Below are positions 17,062 through 25,430 of a DNA stretch of 64,000 nucleotides, piece after piece. The stretch is from Deltaproteobacteria bacterium. Its GTDB lineage: Bacteria > Myxococcota > Kuafuiibacteriia > Kuafuiibacteriales > Kuafuiibacteriaceae. The stretch is from assembly GCA_016703535.1 (NCBI GenBank), contig JADJBV010000001.1:2842001-2906000 (forward strand), written 5' to 3'. The notes beneath the pieces were generated by a model. The model did not search any database. It was not told the DNA's origin and was given only the letters and a program-made list of their open reading frames with translations. The translations under genes were made by a program, and so were the position numbers. How positions within the stretch are numbered: position 1 is the first letter of the stretch; the number at the start of each line of letters is the position of its first letter.

Positions 17062-18000
17062 TCAGCCCGAAGTTGGAGCGGTGGTCTCGAGGAAGCGCTG
17101 CTCCAACTTCCGGCCCCGTTCGACGCCTTTCACTTGCGCGCCATGTTGAATCAGAACCTTGAGGACCTCGGTCGTGACCTGATCGGCGAGGTTGGGATCA
17201 CCACACTGGATCTCGATGCCGGTGCCGTCGGGGCTGGGGTTGACGGCCCGGACCGACACGATCGTCGCCAAAGCCTGAAGGGCCGCCGGGTTGCTCAAGG
17301 GCTGCCCGAGGGCCACCAAAAGCAGCTGCCCCGTGCCCTTGATCTCGTCCATGGTGCCGCTGGCCACCAACTTGCCCTTGCTGAGGATCGCCGCGTGGGT
17401 GCAGAGGGTCTCGACCTCGGAGAGGTTGTGGCTGGACAATACGATGGTCCGCCGGGCGTGGAGCGACTGGATCAGCTGGCCCAACTCCAGGGCGGTCCGA
17501 GGATCCAGGCCCGCGGTCGGCTCGTCGAGCATGATCACTTCGTCGTGCCCCACCAAAGTTTGGGCGATGCCCACCCTTCGGCGTTGTCCGTGAGAGAGCT
17601 GGGACAACTTGCGATCCGCCAACTCGGACAGGCCCACGTCCTTCAGCGCCTGTTCGCTCTTTTGTCGCGCTTCGGCGCCGCTCATCCCGCCCAGCTGGGC
17701 CAAAAAGATCAGGCACTCCAACACCCGCTTGTGGTTGGGGAGGGCCGCGTCTTGGGGCAACGACAACACCTGGCCCACCGGCGGTAGGCCCGGCAACAGC
17801 TGGCGTCCCCTTATCCGGATCTCACCTTTGGTGGGGCGCAAGAAGCCCCCCAACAAGGCGAAGGTGGTGGTCTTGCCGGCGCCGTTGGGCCCGATCAAGC
17901 CGTACAAAGAGCCCTCGGGGATGGAGAGGCTCAGATCGTCCACGGCCCGGACCCGGCCGTAGTCTTTGGTCACCCCGATCATCTCGACGGCGGCGCTCAC
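17062..18000 (-). CDS. ABC transporter ATP-binding protein
   Basis: This 312-residue ATPase starts at GTG 18000 with GGAGGG just upstream. Visible motifs are Walker A GPNGAGKTTT (~residues 37-46), the ABC signature LSHGQRRR, Walker B IMLDEPTAGLD and the His-loop LSSHNL. The extra ~90 C-terminal residues after the nucleotide-binding domain are typical of ABC-2 export ATPases. Its start overlaps the permease stop (GTGA), so the two are made together and form one exporter. The substrate is unknown; the family includes drug, lipid and gliding-related exporters. Confidence 0.93.
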   Translation of the reverse strand: MSAAVEMIGVTKDYGRVRAVDDLSLSIPEGSLYGLIGPNGAGKTTTFALLGGFLRPTKGEIRIRGRQLLPGLPPVGQVLSLPQDAALPNHKRVLECLIFLAQLGGMSGAEARQKSEQALKDVGLSELADRKLSQLSHGQRRRVGIAQTLVGHDEVIMLDEPTAGLDPRTALELGQLIQSLHARRTIVLSSHNLSEVETLCTHAAILSKGKLVASGTMDEIKGTGQLLLVALGQPLSNPAALQALATIVSVRAVNPSPDGTGIEIQCGDPNLADQVTTEVLKVLIQHGAQVKGVERGRKLEQRFLETTAPTSG

Positions 18001-18884
18001 AGGTCCCTCCTCCGCAAGGCAAGTTGCGCCAGCGCGATGAAGACCACCGCGTAGCCGAGGAACACGCCGATGGCCGCCGGCTCCAAGGCCCACAAGCGCA
18101 CGTCCCAGACCCCAAGCCAAAGTTCCCCGAGCGGCGCCCAAAAGAACGACAACACCCAGGTCAAGAAGCGGATCAAGAAGAGCCCCATGGCGGCGATCAG
18201 CAGCACCAAAAACGGCGGCTGCAGCAGGCTGGAGAACATGACGGTGTAGCTGACGTAGGCCAACACAAAACACGCCATGCCCAACCAGATCCGCGGCATG
18301 GCTTGGACCGTGCGGCCGAGGTCGAAGATGTCGTAGGCCTTGGCCAAGCCCAACAACAACACGTGCACCAACACGACCGCGGTGAAGCACACCAAAAAGT
18401 GCCCGATGATCTTGCCCGCCAAATAGGCGCCCCGGTGGATCCGCTGCAGGACGTAGCGGGTGTAGCGGCTGCTGACGTCTTCGGCGATCCGGTTGTAGCC
18501 GACCAAGATGATCAAGATCGGGATGGCGAAGGTGGAGGTGTAGAGGATGGTCAACACCAACGGCGGCAGATCCCCGTTGACGATGGCCTCGGCCAAGGTC
18601 TGGCTGACCATGCCCTGTTTGGTGATCTGCTCGACCAAAGACGCCTTTTCGGTGACCGAAAGTTCGGCCGCCTTTTGGCTGGCCTCGGCCAACTTCCCTT
18701 CCATCTTGCCGTCGATCCAGACGACGAAGGCGCCGATGCCACCGGCGATGCCGCCGTAGGTGATCACCAAAAACAGGGCCCGAATCGAGAGGAACATCTC
18801 GATCGCCTCGGCCCTGGCCATACACCAGGTTTCGGCGAGCACGTTCCGTTCGGGGCGGACCCCGGGGTTGACCTCGGCGCTCAT
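17997..18884 (-). CDS. ABC-2 type permease
   Basis: This is an inner-membrane protein of about 295 residues. A first helix (IRALFLVITYGGIAGGIGAFVV) precedes a periplasmic loop of about 60 residues, then five further helices end in LAQLALRRRDL. This matches ABC-2 permeases of the NatB/gliding type, where a large loop follows helix 1. The start chosen is ATG 18884 (MSAEVNPG); ATG 18914 in frame is possible. It is coupled by GTGA to its ATPase. Upstream lies the esterase lipoprotein gene on the same strand, 57 bases away. Confidence 0.87.
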   Translation of the reverse strand: MSAEVNPGVRPERNVLAETWCMARAEAIEMFLSIRALFLVITYGGIAGGIGAFVVWIDGKMEGKLAEASQKAAELSVTEKASLVEQITKQGMVSQTLAEAIVNGDLPPLVLTILYTSTFAIPILIILVGYNRIAEDVSSRYTRYVLQRIHRGAYLAGKIIGHFLVCFTAVVLVHVLLLGLAKAYDIFDLGRTVQAMPRIWLGMACFVLAYVSYTVMFSSLLQPPFLVLLIAAMGLFLIRFLTWVLSFFWAPLGELWLGVWDVRLWALEPAAIGVFLGYAVVFIALAQLALRRRDL

Positions 18885-18941
18885 GGAACCGGGCGGGTAG
18901 CAGGCAGGGCCCACTCCGGCAAGGCCCGCGTTGAGCGTCTC

Positions 18942-20852
18942 TTACTTGTCGACCACCACCGGCTTCATCACCCGGTAGTTCTGCTCCACGTGGGCCATCA
19001 GCTCAAAGATGCTGTCGGCGTATTTGGGCCCGTTGCCGTCCACCCCTTTGTGGTTGGCGTTGAAGTTGCCGGAGCCGCAGGCGTCGTTGCTGCAGGTCGA
19101 GTCGGGGAAGACGATGATGAACTTGGCCCAGTCGCTCTTTCGGGCCCGGATGTTGTCCTCCCGGGTCGAGCCGGCCATGTAGCCGAAGAACAAGATCGCC
19201 GAGGCGAGCAGGCTCTCCGACTCCATCCCTTGCCCGTGCAGGAAGTAGAGCACCGGGTAACGTTTGTCGGCGTTGGCCGGGTCGTTGTAGCCCGGGGGCA
19301 AGACGATGCCGAAGCTCCGATCTTCGTCCAGGGCGGGTGAGTGGAAGATGTGGGGCTGGATCAGCTCGGTCACCTCACCGACGTTGTCGAAGAAGGTGTA
19401 GTCGCCCTCGAACATCCGGTTTTGCACGAAGCCGATGCCGGTCAGGAAGCGGTTCAGGACCTGGTCGGCCGGGCCCACGTGGTTGCCGTCGCCCCGATTG
19501 ATCTCCCGTTCGGTGGCGTCGACGCTGCCGTAACGAACGTAGGCGTGTTTGCCGATGGCCTCGGCCGAATAGTCGACCGCCAAGAAGTCGTACTTGTTTT
19601 GGCCGGGGGTCAACGACCGGAAGTCGTCGTAGCTTTTGGCCTGATCGGCCCCGACCCGGGAGGTCAAGGCGCCCCACAACCAGTTGGTGCCGCCGGCGCT
19701 TTGGAGGAAGTCGCGGATGCCAGCGTCGGCGTAGATGTTGAGGCGCGCGAGGTGGCCTTCGTCCAAGGTCTCGAGCTGGTTGCGCGGGCTCTGGGCGAAG
19801 TAGTTCAGCACGTTCGGGTTCCAGTCGAACTTGCCGTTGCCTTCACCGTAGTCGTTGGTGTCGGGCAGGCCGTCGAGGCCGGTGTCTTCGTAGGGCTCAC
19901 CTTCGTCCCAGCGCCAGTTGCCGCGTTGGCCCTTGGGGTTCACGTCCCAGTCGTATTGATCGTCGACGCCGCGCCCCACGTCTTGGTAGCGCTCGTGCAT
20001 CATCACCAAGATCGGCTCGGCGAAGTCGCGGATGCCGTTTCGGTTGTAGTCGACCGACAACCCGATCTCCATCGGGATCTCGCTGGGCCGGCTGGGATCG
20101 AAGTCACCGCCAGAAGTGCGGGTGTCGCAGAAGGCGAGCACCGGATATTCGCCGCTCGAGTTGTATTCTTTGGTGCGGACGTTGCCGACCGACATCGGCT
20201 GGGCACAACGTTCGGCGTCGGTGCGGCGCCGGAAGTCCATGGGCACCCCCGCCGGGTAATAAGGCGACTCGGCGTTGAAGCTGATCGGGTTGCCGAAGGC
20301 CAAGGAGAGATCCTGGAAGGACTCCCGCAGCTTGTCCCGGCCGAAGCTGCCGCCCCGGCCTTCGTCGATCCAGCGGTACCAGTGGTTGTAGTCCTGGGCC
20401 GGCTCGAGCATCCGTCCGTCGGGCGTAAACTTCACCTCACCCAACACCGGGCCGCAGAAGGCCGGGTTGGTGGGGCTGTTGTCGCTGACCGTGGCGAGGT
20501 TGGCCAAGATGGTGGCCTCGTCGCAGAAGCCGCCCAGGAAGGAACGCTCGATGTTCCGCATCATGTAGACCCAGTCGACGATCGGAACGCCCAACATGCC
20601 GATGTTGTCGAACAGCTCGGGGCGGGCGAAGCCGAGTTGGCCCGCGCCGCCCGCGCCCATGGACACGCCGATGATCGTTCGGCCCGTGTAGCAGGTTTCG
20701 GTGGGGGTCTCGGGTGAGCAGGTGATTAGCCCGAAGGAGTCCTTCGAGGTGCGGAGTGTGCGGCCCGTCCCGTCAGGTGTGGACTCGGGCCCACAGGCTA
20801 TCAGAGCGAGAGTACAGGTGAACACGGACGCGGAGCGCGCGGACCAAGCCAT
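18942..20852 (-). CDS. Esterase-like lipoprotein with apparently permuted alpha/beta-hydrolase order
   Basis: This 636-residue protein has a lipoprotein signal (LIAC, Cys 20). The esterase D/putative-esterase motifs are present but in reversed order. The nucleophile elbow GVSMGAGG (Ser 64) with the following RPELFDNIGMLG comes first. The oxyanion-strand block YPVLYFLHGQG (539-540 HG), IIVFPDSTC and the VEQNYRV helix come last. In normal members VEknYrV leads straight into the G-S-M-G elbow, so the last residues here would abut the first. Middle segments (DAGIRDFLQSAGG; NHVGPADQ) may supply the acid and His. Acidic D/N-rich stretches near residues 310-340 may bind calcium. It has its own TTGACA-type promoter and an apparently leaderless start. 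Function: probable surface esterase. Confidence 0.85.
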   Translation of the reverse strand: MAWSARSASVFTCTLALIACGPESTPDGTGRTLRTSKDSFGLITCSPETPTETCYTGRTIIGVSMGAGGAGQLGFARPELFDNIGMLGVPIVDWVYMMRNIERSFLGGFCDEATILANLATVSDNSPTNPAFCGPVLGEVKFTPDGRMLEPAQDYNHWYRWIDEGRGGSFGRDKLRESFQDLSLAFGNPISFNAESPYYPAGVPMDFRRRTDAERCAQPMSVGNVRTKEYNSSGEYPVLAFCDTRTSGGDFDPSRPSEIPMEIGLSVDYNRNGIRDFAEPILVMMHERYQDVGRGVDDQYDWDVNPKGQRGNWRWDEGEPYEDTGLDGLPDTNDYGEGNGKFDWNPNVLNYFAQSPRNQLETLDEGHLARLNIYADAGIRDFLQSAGGTNWLWGALTSRVGADQAKSYDDFRSLTPGQNKYDFLAVDYSAEAIGKHAYVRYGSVDATEREINRGDGNHVGPADQVLNRFLTGIGFVQNRMFEGDYTFFDNVGEVTELIQPHIFHSPALDEDRSFGIVLPPGYNDPANADKRYPVLYFLHGQGMESESLLASAILFFGYMAGSTREDNIRARKSDWAKFIIVFPDSTCSNDACGSGNFNANHKGVDGNGPKYADSIFELMAHVEQNYRVMKPVVVDK

Positions 20853-20858
20853 GGGGCG

Positions 20859-20888
20859 ATTTCACGAGCATACCCGGGGCCTTGTCAA
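20859..20888 (-). promoter_or_regulatory. Sigma70-like promoter of the esterase lipoprotein gene
   Basis: On the minus strand a perfect -35 TTGACA (20888-20883) is followed by an 18-base spacer and TGAAAT (20864-20859), four of six matches to the -10 consensus. The start codon begins only 6 bases after the -10, so the transcript would be leaderless, which agrees with the lack of a ribosome site. Confidence 0.6.
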
Positions 20889-20915
20889 TCGTCGCCCGGC
20901 TGAGGGGACCACGCC

Positions 20916-21122
20916 TCACACGGCCCCACCCCTTTGGGTTCGGTAGAAGAAGGTGATCGTCAGGCAGTGGAACTCGTTGTCGCTCGACTGAGAGACGACC
21001 TTGTCCACGATCTCGATCTCCGGGTTTTGCGCGAGCCAGCCGTTGATCAGCTCGCCGAGTTCTTCCCGCTCCCGGGCCTTGGTCGCTGAGAACACCTTCA
21101 CCGCGTTGAACTGCGCCGCCAT
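20916..21122 (-). CDS. Small conserved-looking hypothetical protein
   Basis: This 68-residue cytoplasmic protein starts at ATG 21122 behind an AAGGGGGG ribosome site. Its pattern is strand-helix-strand-strand: a beta start (FNAVKVFSATK), an amphipathic helix (EREELGELINGWLAQ), then two strands (EIEIVDKVVSQSSD; HCLTITFFYRT). This compact ferredoxin-like layout with hydrophobic alternation supports a real gene. I recall similar short proteins of unknown function in many bacteria but cannot name one. The 86-base gap upstream holds a GC-rich inverted repeat (CCGCC ... GGCGG) that may end the preceding gene's transcript. Confidence 0.75.
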   Translation of the reverse strand: MAAQFNAVKVFSATKAREREELGELINGWLAQNPEIEIVDKVVSQSSDNEFHCLTITFFYRTQRGGAV

Positions 21123-21209
21123 ACCCTACCCCCCCTTGGTTGACCTGACTAAAAGTCTACCGCAAAAACAAAGGACTCAGGGGGCCTATGCCGCCTCCCT
21201 CGGGGGCGG

Positions 21210-21779
21210 TCAGATGGTCTTGCGGAAGGGTGTCTTTTCGGTCTGGGCCACCTGTTCGGCCTCGGCCTCTAAGTCGATGATATCCCTGGAGACCAGCTTG
21301 TACCGGCGGAACGAAGGCTCGAGGAAGACCCGGCGGGTGACGGCGGGCGGCTTGTAGGTGAACTCGATTTTTTGGGGGACGAAGGTCCCGAAGATCGCCC
21401 GACCGTCGGCGGAGAGGGTCAGCCGGAGCCGGGCGGTGACCGACCCGTCCAGGTCCGGCACCAGCTCCTTCGGGAAGCCCTGGGAGATGATCAGCTCTTC
21501 GCCGTGATCACGCCGGGAGATGAAGATGGTCCGGCCCCGGAGGATGCCGGTGTACTCCTGAAAGCCGCCCCGCATCAGCCGCCGTCCCCGGACGAAGGGG
21601 CCGAACTGGACCAAGGTGATCAGCTCACGCTTGCCCTCAGGCACGCCCTCATCAACCCGCTCCCAGGTCCCGGAGATGCGGATCATGAAGCCCCGGAGGA
21701 CCCATCCCAAGAGCAAGAGCCCCAAGGCCAACAGGATCAGGTGCCATCCCTCGAGGGCGATCGGTCCTAAGCGCCACAT
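21210..21779 (-). CDS. Membrane-anchored hypothetical protein
   Basis: This 189-residue protein has one N-terminal helix (residues 12-31, LHLILLALGLLLLGWVLRGF-like) and a basic, beta-rich remainder that probably lies on the cytoplasmic face. Residues ~55-120 (LVQFGPFVRGRRLMRGG, GILRGRTIFISRRD) form short alternating strands. I do not recognise the family. It is divergent from fusA, with only 43 bases between the two starts, so the promoters overlap. No strong ribosome site precedes ATG 21779. Confidence 0.7.
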   Translation of the reverse strand: MWRLGPIALEGWHLILLALGLLLLGWVLRGFMIRISGTWERVDEGVPEGKRELITLVQFGPFVRGRRLMRGGFQEYTGILRGRTIFISRRDHGEELIISQGFPKELVPDLDGSVTARLRLTLSADGRAIFGTFVPQKIEFTYKPPAVTRRVFLEPSFRRYKLVSRDIIDLEAEAEQVAQTEKTPFRKTI

Positions 21780-21785
21780 TCAAGC

Positions 21786-21813
21786 TTTACTCGGCGCTGC
21801 CCATTGCTAGAGT
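21786..21813 (+). promoter_or_regulatory. Probable sigma70 promoter of fusA, leaderless
   Basis: TTTACT (21786-21791), a 16-base spacer and TAGAGT (21808-21813) preceded by TGC resemble -35 and extended -10 elements. The fusA ATG lies 9 bases after the -10 and lacks a ribosome site, so transcription probably starts within a few bases of the start codon. Confidence 0.5.
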
Positions 21814-21822
21814 CCCGGCCCC

Positions 21823-23889
21823 ATGGCGACCAAGGTCAAGCCGAACAAGCTGGCCCGCATCCGCAACATCGGGATCGCCGCCCATATCGACGCCGGCAAG
21901 ACCACGGTTTCCGAGCGCATCCTGTTCTACACGGGCAAGATCCACAAGACCGGCGAGGTCCACGACGGGGCGGCCACCATGGATTGGATGGTCCAAGAGC
22001 GGGAGCGTGGCATCACCATCACCGCAGCCGTGACCACTTGCCCGTGGAAGGACCACGACATCCACCTGATCGACACCCCGGGCCACGTGGACTTCACCGT
22101 CGAGGTCGAGCGCTCCTTGCGGGTCCTGGACGGCGCGGTGGCGGTGTTTTGTGCGGTCGGCGGCGTCGAGCCCCAATCCGAGACCGTCTGGCGGCAGGCG
22201 ACCAAATACCAGGTGCCGAGGTTGGCCTTCGTCAACAAGATGGACCGGATCGGCGCCGACTTCCCGAAGGTCATCCGGGAGATGCGGGAGAAGCTCCACG
22301 CCAACCCGGTCCCCATTCAGATCCCCCTCGGCAGCGAGGACAAGTTCGGCGGCATCATCGACCTGGTCACCATGGAGGCCGTCACCTTCGGCGGCAAACA
22401 CGGTGAAGAGGCGGTCCGGGCCCCGATCCCGGCGGCCTTCGAGGGTGAAGCGGCCGGCGCTCGGGAGGCCTTGCTCGAGGCGGTCTCGGATCTCGACGAC
22501 GACGTCGCCACCGCCTACCTGGGTGGCGAGGCCATCGCCCCGGAGAAGATCCGGGAGGTCCTGCGCAAAGGCGTGATCGCCAACCGCATCCAGCCGGTCT
22601 TGTGCGGTTCGGCGCTGCGGGACAAGGGCGTGTTGCCGCTGCTGGACGCGGTGGTCGACTTCTTGCCCTCGCCCATGGATGTGCCGCCGGTGAAGGGCGT
22701 GCACCCCCACACCGGTCAACCCGAAGAGCGGGCGCCGGATCCGAACGGTCCCTTCTGCGCCTTGGCCTTCAAGGTGGCCATGGACGAAGGTCGCCGCCAC
22801 GTCTTCATCCGGATCTACTCAGGGAAGATCGAGGCCGGCGACGAGGTGATGAACACCAACTCCGGCAAGAAGGAGAAGATCGCCCGCTTGTTCAAGACCC
22901 ACGCCGATCGCAAAGAGCGGCTGGATGTGGCCGAAGCCGGCGACCTGGTGATGGCCGCGGGCCTCCGTTTTGCGCGCACCGGCGAGACCCTTTCTTCGAT
23001 CAGCAAGCCGATCCGCCTGGAGGAGATGAGCTTCCTCAAGCCGGTGATCTCCATCGCGGTCGAGCCCAAGCAGAACAAGGACCTCGAGAAGCTGAAGGAG
23101 TCGCTCCAAAAGTTGGCCGACGAAGATCCGACCGTCGAGCTCAAGGAAGACGAAAACACGGGCCAGACTTTGTTGGCCGGCATGGGCGAGCTCCACCTGG
23201 AGATCTTGGTCGACCGGCTGCGGCGCGAGTTTGGGGTCGAGGTCAACACCGGCAACCCGAGTGTGGTGTTCCGGGAGACCATCCGCGGCACCCAGACCGT
23301 CAGCGAAGTCTTCGAGAAGAGCCTGGACGAAGAGAAGAAGCAGAACCTCTACGCGAAGGTCACCCTCACCCTCTCTCCGTTGCCGAGGGAAGCGGGGCGG
23401 AGCTACGAGGACGCGCGTTCGCCCGAAAACCTGGAGCTCAACCCGACCAGCGATCGAGAGAAGGAAGAGCTGCGGCAAGGGGCCCTGGAGGCCTTGGAGG
23501 CCGGCCCGGTCGACGGCTACCCGGTGCAAGACGTGCACATCCGCCTGGACGCGGTCGAGGTTCGTCCGGGCGAGACCACGCCGATCGCCCTGCGGGTGGC
23601 GGCGGGCAACGCGGTGCGGACGGCTTTGAGAGAAGCCCAGCCCGTGACCTTGTCGCCGCTGATGACCCTGGAGGTGGTGGCGCCCGAGGCCATGACCGGC
23701 AGCGTGGTCGGCGATCTGTCGTCCCGCGGCGCCCGAATCGAAGGCGTCGACTCGGAGCCAGGCCGCGGCATCGTCCGGGCCTTGGTGCCCTTGACCAAGA
23801 TGTTCGGCTACTCGACGGCGCTGCGATCACTGACCGAAGGCCGCGGCACCTTCTCGATGCGCTTCGCCCGCTTCGACGCTCTGGACTGA
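21823..23889 (+). CDS. fusA: Elongation factor G
   Basis: This 688-residue GTPase drives translocation on the ribosome and works with RRF in recycling. The G motifs are complete: AHIDAGKTT (P-loop), the switch I region RGITITAAVTT, DTPGHVDF, NKMD and a SAL-like SALRDKGV. Domain II (CALAFKVAMDEGRRH), domain III (ELHLEILVDRL), domain IV and the C-terminal domain V (GDLSSRGARIEG) follow in order, and the length is normal. ATG 21823 has no ribosome site, consistent with a leaderless transcript. It stands alone rather than in a str operon (no rpsL, rpsG or tuf nearby), so it could be one of several EF-G paralogues in the genome. Confidence 0.95.
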   Translation: MATKVKPNKLARIRNIGIAAHIDAGKTTVSERILFYTGKIHKTGEVHDGAATMDWMVQERERGITITAAVTTCPWKDHDIHLIDTPGHVDFTVEVERSLRVLDGAVAVFCAVGGVEPQSETVWRQATKYQVPRLAFVNKMDRIGADFPKVIREMREKLHANPVPIQIPLGSEDKFGGIIDLVTMEAVTFGGKHGEEAVRAPIPAAFEGEAAGAREALLEAVSDLDDDVATAYLGGEAIAPEKIREVLRKGVIANRIQPVLCGSALRDKGVLPLLDAVVDFLPSPMDVPPVKGVHPHTGQPEERAPDPNGPFCALAFKVAMDEGRRHVFIRIYSGKIEAGDEVMNTNSGKKEKIARLFKTHADRKERLDVAEAGDLVMAAGLRFARTGETLSSISKPIRLEEMSFLKPVISIAVEPKQNKDLEKLKESLQKLADEDPTVELKEDENTGQTLLAGMGELHLEILVDRLRREFGVEVNTGNPSVVFRETIRGTQTVSEVFEKSLDEEKKQNLYAKVTLTLSPLPREAGRSYEDARSPENLELNPTSDREKEELRQGALEALEAGPVDGYPVQDVHIRLDAVEVRPGETTPIALRVAAGNAVRTALREAQPVTLSPLMTLEVVAPEAMTGSVVGDLSSRGARIEGVDSEPGRGIVRALVPLTKMFGYSTALRSLTEGRGTFSMRFARFDALD

Positions 23890-24004
23890 CGCCAGCGGCG
23901 GTTGAGGTTTCAGCTTCGATCGACAGCTGTTGTCTGGCCCCTGCGATCGGCGCTGTGCCGTTCGCTGCGAGGAAGATCGATCTGCGTCACGCGTACAGGG
24001 GACC

Positions 24005-25420
24005 ATGCGCCTCGTTCTGGGCCTGATGATCTTCTTGTCCCTGCTCTCCTGCGGCGACAGCCGCGATCGTGGCGGCGGCTCGAACCCGGGCTCCAACCCG
24101 TGCGGCAACGGCCAGGTGGATCCTTCCGAGGCCTGCGACGGCGCCGACCTGGCCGGCCAAAGCTGCAGCACCCTCGGCCTTGGGCCGGGTGGTCTCACTT
24201 GCGCCCGGGACTGTCGGAGCTTTGACCGCAGCCAATGTGGACCGGCGACCACCTGCGGCAACGGGGCCGTCGACCCCAACGAGGTCTGCGAAGGCGCAAA
24301 TCTCGCGGGTCAAAGCTGCGCCGGCCTCGGCCTGGGCAACGGCACCCTCACCTGTTTGCCCAACTGCAACGGCTACGGGACCAGCGGCTGCCAGACGATC
24401 ACCGATCCCCCTCGTTGCGGCGACGGCCAGGTCGCGGGGGCCGAGGTCTGCGACGGGGCCGAACTCCAAGGCGCCACCTGCCAAAGCCTCGGTTACCTGG
24501 GCGGGACTTTGACCTGCTCCCCCGACTGCCTGAGCCGCAACACCACCGGCTGCACCGGCAGCTGCACACCGTCCTGCGGCGCTCGGAGCTGCGGACCCGA
24601 CCCGGTGTGTGGCGCCTCTTGCGGCACCTGCACCTCTGGCACGTGCAACCCGGCGGGCCAGTGTGAGGTTGACGCTCCGCAGGCACCACGGATCATCAGC
24701 TTCACCAGCAACGTCACCACCTTCCGCTCCGGCGACCTTGTTTTTTCGGCGATCGTGACCGATCCCGACGGCGTCGATGACGTGATCGGCGGACAGCTGG
24801 TGGATCCCGCGGGCGGAACCTACGGGGCCTTCGCCACCTCCGCCGCCGAAGGAGCCTACTCCCTCACCCTAAATCGGGCCGCGATCCACGCAGTTTCGCC
24901 CCTCAACGGGCCATCGACGGGAGTCACCCGGACCTTCCGGGCCCAGTTCTTCGACGCCGCCGGCCACGCCGTGTCGGCCGACCTGGTGATCAACGTCCGT
25001 TGCCAACAAGACGCTGACTCGTTCTGCGATGGCACCTGCCAGGACCTGACCGCGGCCGATAATCACTGCGGAAGCTGCAACCGGGCTTGCAGCGCCGTGC
25101 TCCCGGCCGACGCCGATCGAGACATCCTCGATGGAATCACGCGCCAGTGGTGCATCGCCGGGACCTGCACTTTTCGCGTCTATTCGGAGTCGGTCAGCAG
25201 CTGCCAGGTGCTCTGCGGTTCCCGCGGCGCGAGCTGCTCCCCGGCCACTGGCGTCCCGGAGACCCACGGCACCGCCGGCTATTATTGCCTGAACGGTGGG
25301 AGCACCTACTTCCCTCAATCCCCGATCACCGGGTGCCCCGACACCTTGCCGGCCAACACCACCGCCACCAACGGAGACCCGTGTTACTTCAACTGGATGG
25401 AGTGCCGCTGCGGGATCTGA
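24005..25420 (+). CDS. Cysteine-rich lipoprotein with Myxococcus-type disulfide repeats (paralogue A)
   Basis: This 471-residue lipoprotein has lipobox LLSC (Cys 16) followed by SRDRGGG. Three ~48-residue cysteine repeats come next, each with CGNGxVDPxExCxGA(N/D)LxGQSC...LTC...C, resembling the Myxococcus cysteine-rich repeat family (DUF4215-like), and then a short CGxxSCGxxxxCGxxC cluster. A beta-sandwich domain (RIISFTSNVTTF ... DPDGVDD) of Ig type fills residues ~225-345, and a second Cys-rich module ends in WMECRCGI. More than 40 cysteines imply a heavily disulfide-bonded surface protein. It is about half identical by eye to the gene at 26481 and converges on the inverted gene between them with a 10-base gap. 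Confidence 0.87.
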   Translation: MRLVLGLMIFLSLLSCGDSRDRGGGSNPGSNPCGNGQVDPSEACDGADLAGQSCSTLGLGPGGLTCARDCRSFDRSQCGPATTCGNGAVDPNEVCEGANLAGQSCAGLGLGNGTLTCLPNCNGYGTSGCQTITDPPRCGDGQVAGAEVCDGAELQGATCQSLGYLGGTLTCSPDCLSRNTTGCTGSCTPSCGARSCGPDPVCGASCGTCTSGTCNPAGQCEVDAPQAPRIISFTSNVTTFRSGDLVFSAIVTDPDGVDDVIGGQLVDPAGGTYGAFATSAAEGAYSLTLNRAAIHAVSPLNGPSTGVTRTFRAQFFDAAGHAVSADLVINVRCQQDADSFCDGTCQDLTAADNHCGSCNRACSAVLPADADRDILDGITRQWCIAGTCTFRVYSESVSSCQVLCGSRGASCSPATGVPETHGTAGYYCLNGGSTYFPQSPITGCPDTLPANTTATNGDPCYFNWMECRCGI

Positions 25421-25430
25421 GCCGACCCCC

